Shown piece by piece: positions 5,458 through 8,172 of a stretch of DNA of 8,172 bases (within the stretch, counting starts at the first letter, position 1; each line of letters starts with the position of its first letter). A program made the position numbers and the translations under genes. Under the pieces are notes generated by a model, which worked only from the letters and a program-made list of their open reading frames with translations, was not told the DNA's origin and did no database searches. The DNA is taken from assembly GCA_011087745.1 (NCBI GenBank), contig JAALLB010000066.1, positions 1-8,172 of the forward strand. The letters are read 5' to 3'. Origin of the DNA: Hyphomicrobiales bacterium. GTDB taxonomy: Bacteria; Pseudomonadota; Alphaproteobacteria; Rhizobiales; Rhizobiaceae.

Positions 5458-6763
5458 ATCGAAGCGCCTCTACCGGATCGAGCTTTGCTGCACGCCATGC
5501 AGGAAAGAGTGTTGCCAAGAAAGACAGAGCAAGCGCCATGGCCAATATCCAAAGTGTTTCGGTCATATCCATACGGGCTGGAATATCACTTAAAAACCGT
5601 ACAGTTGGGTCCCAAGGGTTGTTTCCGGTTATCCAGGTTACAAAATCCTGAATTTCCTTGATATAGGCGCATATCAAAACACCTAGTAAAAAGCCAACGA
5701 GTGTTCCAAGAATACCAATGGCGGAGCCGGTTATCATAAATACCCGCATAACCGCGCCGCGCGTTGTGCCCATTGTCCGCAAAATGGCGATGTCGTGGGA
5801 TTTATCCTTCACCAACATGATTAGGCCCGAAATAATATTCAAAGCCGCAACCAGAATGATCAATGTCAGGATCATGAACATGACGTTTCGCTCCACATTA
5901 AGAGCGGAGGTTAAAGAAGCATTGCGCTGGCGCCAATCTGATAAAAACAATTGCCTTTGTGCTGCAACTTCGATGGGTTGACGATATTCATCAACTTTGT
6001 CCGGATCATCGACATAAATATCGATAACATCAACGCCTTCTTCCTTATTGAAATAAAGCTGGGCTTCTTCGAGTGGAATGAACACGAATGAAGCATCATA
6101 TTCAGACATGCCAACATCAAATATTGCGTTGACCGGATATGATTTTATTCTCGGTGTAACACCAAAGGGTGTGACATCTCCTTTGGGAGAGATAAGCGTT
6201 ATATCATCGCCAAGCTGAAGTCCAAGGCTATCAGCAAGCCGGTAACCAATTGCGGCACCTTCTTCTGCATCAAACCCATCCAGCGTACCACGGCCCTGTC
6301 CTGTACCCTTGGGGTTGGTGACACCTTCTGCAATAGTAGTGATACGTTTGATATCTGCTTCACGCAATCCGCGCACAAGAGCTCCTGTTCCGTTATCAAT
6401 AACGCCAGAGACAAGAGCCTGTCCCTCAACCAACGGAATTGCGATACTAACGCCCTCTACTTTTTCAAGACGCTCTGACAGTGTTTCGTAATCGTTTAAG
6501 GGAGCACCAATTGGGTTCATGATCAAATGGCCGTTGAGGCCAAGAATTCGATCCAGCAATTCTGTACGAAAGCCGTTCATTACAGCCATAACAATTATCA
6601 ACGTTGCCACGCCCAGCATGATGCCAAGAAAAGAAAACCCTGCGATTACAGAGATAAATGCTTCCTTGCGACGCGAGCGCAGATAACGACCGGCCAGCAT
6701 CCATTCAAAGGATGAAAATGCAGCTGTGCCTGTCTTTTCGTTCGTGACCGAAGTATCTGTCAT
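5450..6763 (-). CDS. lolC: Lipoprotein-releasing ABC transporter permease, LolC/LolE family
   Basis: This is the inner-membrane permease that extracts lipoproteins from the membrane, working with LolD. The 437 residues have the LolC/E layout. A cytoplasmic N-terminus is followed by TM1 at about 36-63, a large periplasmic domain at about 64-290, and TM2 at about 293-317. A cytoplasmic coupling segment KDKSHDIAILRTMG (319-332), TM3 (about 339-367), TM4 (about 404-424) and the family ending DPVEALRYE follow. It starts 9 nt after the proS stop, and its Shine-Dalgarno (AAGG) overlaps that stop codon. Only one permease gene lies between proS and lolD, unlike the E. coli lolC-lolD-lolE arrangement. 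The protein may therefore form a homodimer, as proposed for LolF in other bacteria; a second copy elsewhere in the genome cannot be excluded. The lolC/lolE label is interchangeable here. Confidence 0.93.
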   Translation of the reverse strand: MTDTSVTNEKTGTAAFSSFEWMLAGRYLRSRRKEAFISVIAGFSFLGIMLGVATLIIVMAVMNGFRTELLDRILGLNGHLIMNPIGAPLNDYETLSERLEKVEGVSIAIPLVEGQALVSGVIDNGTGALVRGLREADIKRITTIAEGVTNPKGTGQGRGTLDGFDAEEGAAIGYRLADSLGLQLGDDITLISPKGDVTPFGVTPRIKSYPVNAIFDVGMSEYDASFVFIPLEEAQLYFNKEEGVDVIDIYVDDPDKVDEYRQPIEVAAQRQLFLSDWRQRNASLTSALNVERNVMFMILTLIILVAALNIISGLIMLVKDKSHDIAILRTMGTTRGAVMRVFMITGSAIGILGTLVGFLLGVLICAYIKEIQDFVTWITGNNPWDPTVRFLSDIPARMDMTETLWILAMALALSFLATLFPAWRAAKLDPVEALRYE

Positions 6764-6772
6764 AAAGTTACC

Positions 6773-8095
6773 TTAGCTCGTAAACTTGGTGATTGCTTCG
6801 TCTGGTGACATTGTAGTCTTCTCTGATGCACCGCGACGTTTAACTTCAACTTCGTTTTTTTCTATCCCGCGCGGCCCGACCACTATTTGGTTTGGTATGC
6901 CAATCAGATCCATTGTGGCGAACTTGGCTCCTGCCCGGTTGTCCGTATCATCATACAAGACATCAAGACCAGAATTAGTCAGTTGCTCATAAATCTTGGC
7001 GCTAGCTGCATCACAGGCTTCATCGCCGGCCTTCATGTTGATAATCCCAACCTGGAAGGGAGCAATGGACTCTGGCCAGATAATGCCATCATCATCGTGA
7101 GAGGCTTCTATTATTGCAGCTACCAGACGGCTTGGACCAATTCCGTAGGAACCCATGTGAACTTCATGATCAATTCCATCCGGACCTTTTACTTTTGCGT
7201 CCATGACTTCTGAATATTTGGTTCCGAAATTAAAGATGTGACCAACTTCAATACCGCGGGCATTCATGCGGTCGTTTTCTGCAACTTCACTCCATAAGGC
7301 TTCATCATGGAGCTCATCAGTACGGGCATAGTTTGTTGTCCAGTCCTTCACGATACCTGCAATCAGATCGTCATTGTCGTAATCGACATCTTCTGGTGGC
7401 ACTGCCAATGACATCACATCTGAATGACAAAAGACTTCGCTCTCGCCAGTATCAGCCAGGATCAGAAACTCGTGGCTTAAATCGCCACCAATTGGGCCGG
7501 TATCAGCGCGCATTGGAATTGCCTTTACACCGAGGCGTTCAAAGGTTCTCAGATATGACACGAACATGCGGTAATACGCTGCACGGGAAGCATCGGCATC
7601 AAGATCGAATGAATAGCCATCTTTCATCAAAAATTCACGTCCACGCATCACTCCAAAACGCGGTCTTACCTCATCACGGAACTTCCACTGGATATGATAA
7701 AAATTCAGCGGCAAATCCTTATAGCTTTTCACATATGACCTGAAGATTTCGGTGATCATTTCTTCATTGGTCGGGCCAAAAAGCATATCGCGACCATGAC
7801 GGTCTTCAATCCGGAGCATCTCTTTGCCGTAGTCATCATACCTGCCGCTTTCGCGCCAAAGATCAGCAGACTGAATGGTCGGCATCAATATTTCAATGGC
7901 ACCTGCACGGTCTTGTTCTTCGCGAACAACATTAGCAATTTTGTTGAGAACCTTAAGGCCCAACGGCAGCCAGGTATAAATACCCGCTGACTGTTGCCGG
8001 ATCATCCCCGCCCGCAACATCAAGCGATGAGAAACAATTTCAGCTTCTTTTGGGTTCTCTTTTAGAACAGGAATGAAATACCGTGATAAACGCAT
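6773..8095 (-). CDS. proS: Prolyl-tRNA synthetase, short alphaproteobacterial form
   Basis: This cytoplasmic class II synthetase joins proline to tRNA-Pro using ATP. It has 440 residues, against 572 in E. coli. The difference is the missing editing (INS) domain between motifs 2 and 3, which is normal for the short ProS of alphaproteobacteria and not a deletion. Visible features are the TNEE segment (109-112), motif 2 with FRDE (139-142) and GREFLMKDGYSF (152-163), motif 3 GSYGIGPSR (315-323), and the anticodon-binding domain from about 345 to the end. Editing of mischarged Ala-tRNA-Pro would need a separate ProXp-type protein, not present here. The gene heads a tight cluster with the lol genes and is probably co-transcribed with them. 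No clear Shine-Dalgarno precedes the ATG, but the N-terminus MRLSRYFIP is typical of the family and supports this start. Confidence 0.97.
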   Translation of the reverse strand: MRLSRYFIPVLKENPKEAEIVSHRLMLRAGMIRQQSAGIYTWLPLGLKVLNKIANVVREEQDRAGAIEILMPTIQSADLWRESGRYDDYGKEMLRIEDRHGRDMLFGPTNEEMITEIFRSYVKSYKDLPLNFYHIQWKFRDEVRPRFGVMRGREFLMKDGYSFDLDADASRAAYYRMFVSYLRTFERLGVKAIPMRADTGPIGGDLSHEFLILADTGESEVFCHSDVMSLAVPPEDVDYDNDDLIAGIVKDWTTNYARTDELHDEALWSEVAENDRMNARGIEVGHIFNFGTKYSEVMDAKVKGPDGIDHEVHMGSYGIGPSRLVAAIIEASHDDDGIIWPESIAPFQVGIINMKAGDEACDAASAKIYEQLTNSGLDVLYDDTDNRAGAKFATMDLIGIPNQIVVGPRGIEKNEVEVKRRGASEKTTMSPDEAITKFTS

Positions 8096-8122
8096 TGAAA
8101 AAACCAGAATCAGTAGAGTAAT

Positions 8123-8151
8123 ATTATACCCATCCTACTCCAAAACCCGAA
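8123..8151 (-). promoter_or_regulatory. Putative promoter of the proS-lolC-lolD operon
   Basis: The minus strand carries a perfect -10 TATAAT (8128-8123). A weak -35, TTCGGG (8151-8146), lies 17 nt upstream. The start site would be about 20 nt before the proS ATG, which leaves a short leader. Confidence 0.45.
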
Positions 8152-8159
8152 TGTTTTGG
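8140..8159. repeat. 7-bp inverted repeat upstream of proS
   Basis: CCAAAAC (8140-8146) and GTTTTGG (8153-8159) are perfect inverted arms around a 6-nt loop. The repeat overlaps the proposed -35 of proS. It may belong to the 3' end of the gene beyond the window or act as a regulatory dyad. No T-tract follows in either direction, so terminator function is weakly supported. Confidence 0.35.
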
Positions 8160-8172
8160 TGTGATATGATAC

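Noticed and set aside
7333..7743. 136-codon open frame on the plus strand inside proS
   Set aside because: It lies antisense to conserved class II synthetase motifs, has low-complexity His/Arg-rich composition typical of a shadow frame, and has no known domain.
6773..8095. ProS as an internally deleted or truncated gene because it is about 130 residues shorter than in E. coli
   Set aside because: All catalytic motifs and the anticodon domain are present. Lack of the editing insertion is normal for alphaproteobacterial ProS.
1..8172. CRISPR array, tRNA or rRNA genes, prophage or secretion-system genes
   Set aside because: No regularly spaced repeats, tRNA-like cloverleaf or rRNA sequence was seen. 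Apart from the left-edge IS end, the window is core housekeeping DNA.

Overview
The window comes from a chromosome of an alphaproteobacterium, most likely of the Hyphomicrobiales (Rhizobiales) group. Four things suggest this: the short, insertion-free prolyl-tRNA synthetase; a single Lol permease next to lolD; the order proS - lol permease - lolD - dnaE, which I recall from that group; and LexA half-sites of the alphaproteobacterial GTTC/GAAC type. Base composition is moderate to AT-leaning. All genes lie on the minus strand, so the biological order runs from high to low coordinates.

From the right: 8096-8172 holds a probable proS promoter (-10 TATAAT) and a small inverted repeat. proS (8095-6773), the lipoprotein-releasing permease (6763-5450) and lolD (5457-4759) are packed tightly, with a 9-nt gap and then an 8-nt overlap, and look like one operon. 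They charge tRNA-Pro and release lipoproteins from the inner membrane towards LolA. dnaE, the replicative polymerase III alpha subunit, occupies 4427-903 and is full length.

The 331-nt gap between lolD and dnaE is the most interesting part. It holds a 32-codon gene at 4645-4547 that is easily missed. It has a near-ideal Shine-Dalgarno sequence and encodes a peptide with one predicted membrane segment. Upstream are a -35-like TTGACT and three LexA-type half-sites at exact 11-bp spacing (GTTC-N7-GCTC-N7-GTTC). This layout is that of an SOS-induced small membrane peptide, comparable to Caulobacter SidA, a LexA-controlled inner-membrane division inhibitor. The gap also contains two long perfect inverted repeats, at 4708-4742 and 4443-4486.

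At the left edge, a DUF900-type alpha/beta-hydrolase lipoprotein gene (827-30) loses its family sequence inside the PDID motif. From position 82 to the window edge the DNA looks like the terminus of an IS3-type insertion sequence (TGAACCGCCCC...). The hydrolase is therefore probably a disrupted gene whose last 17 codons are IS-derived.
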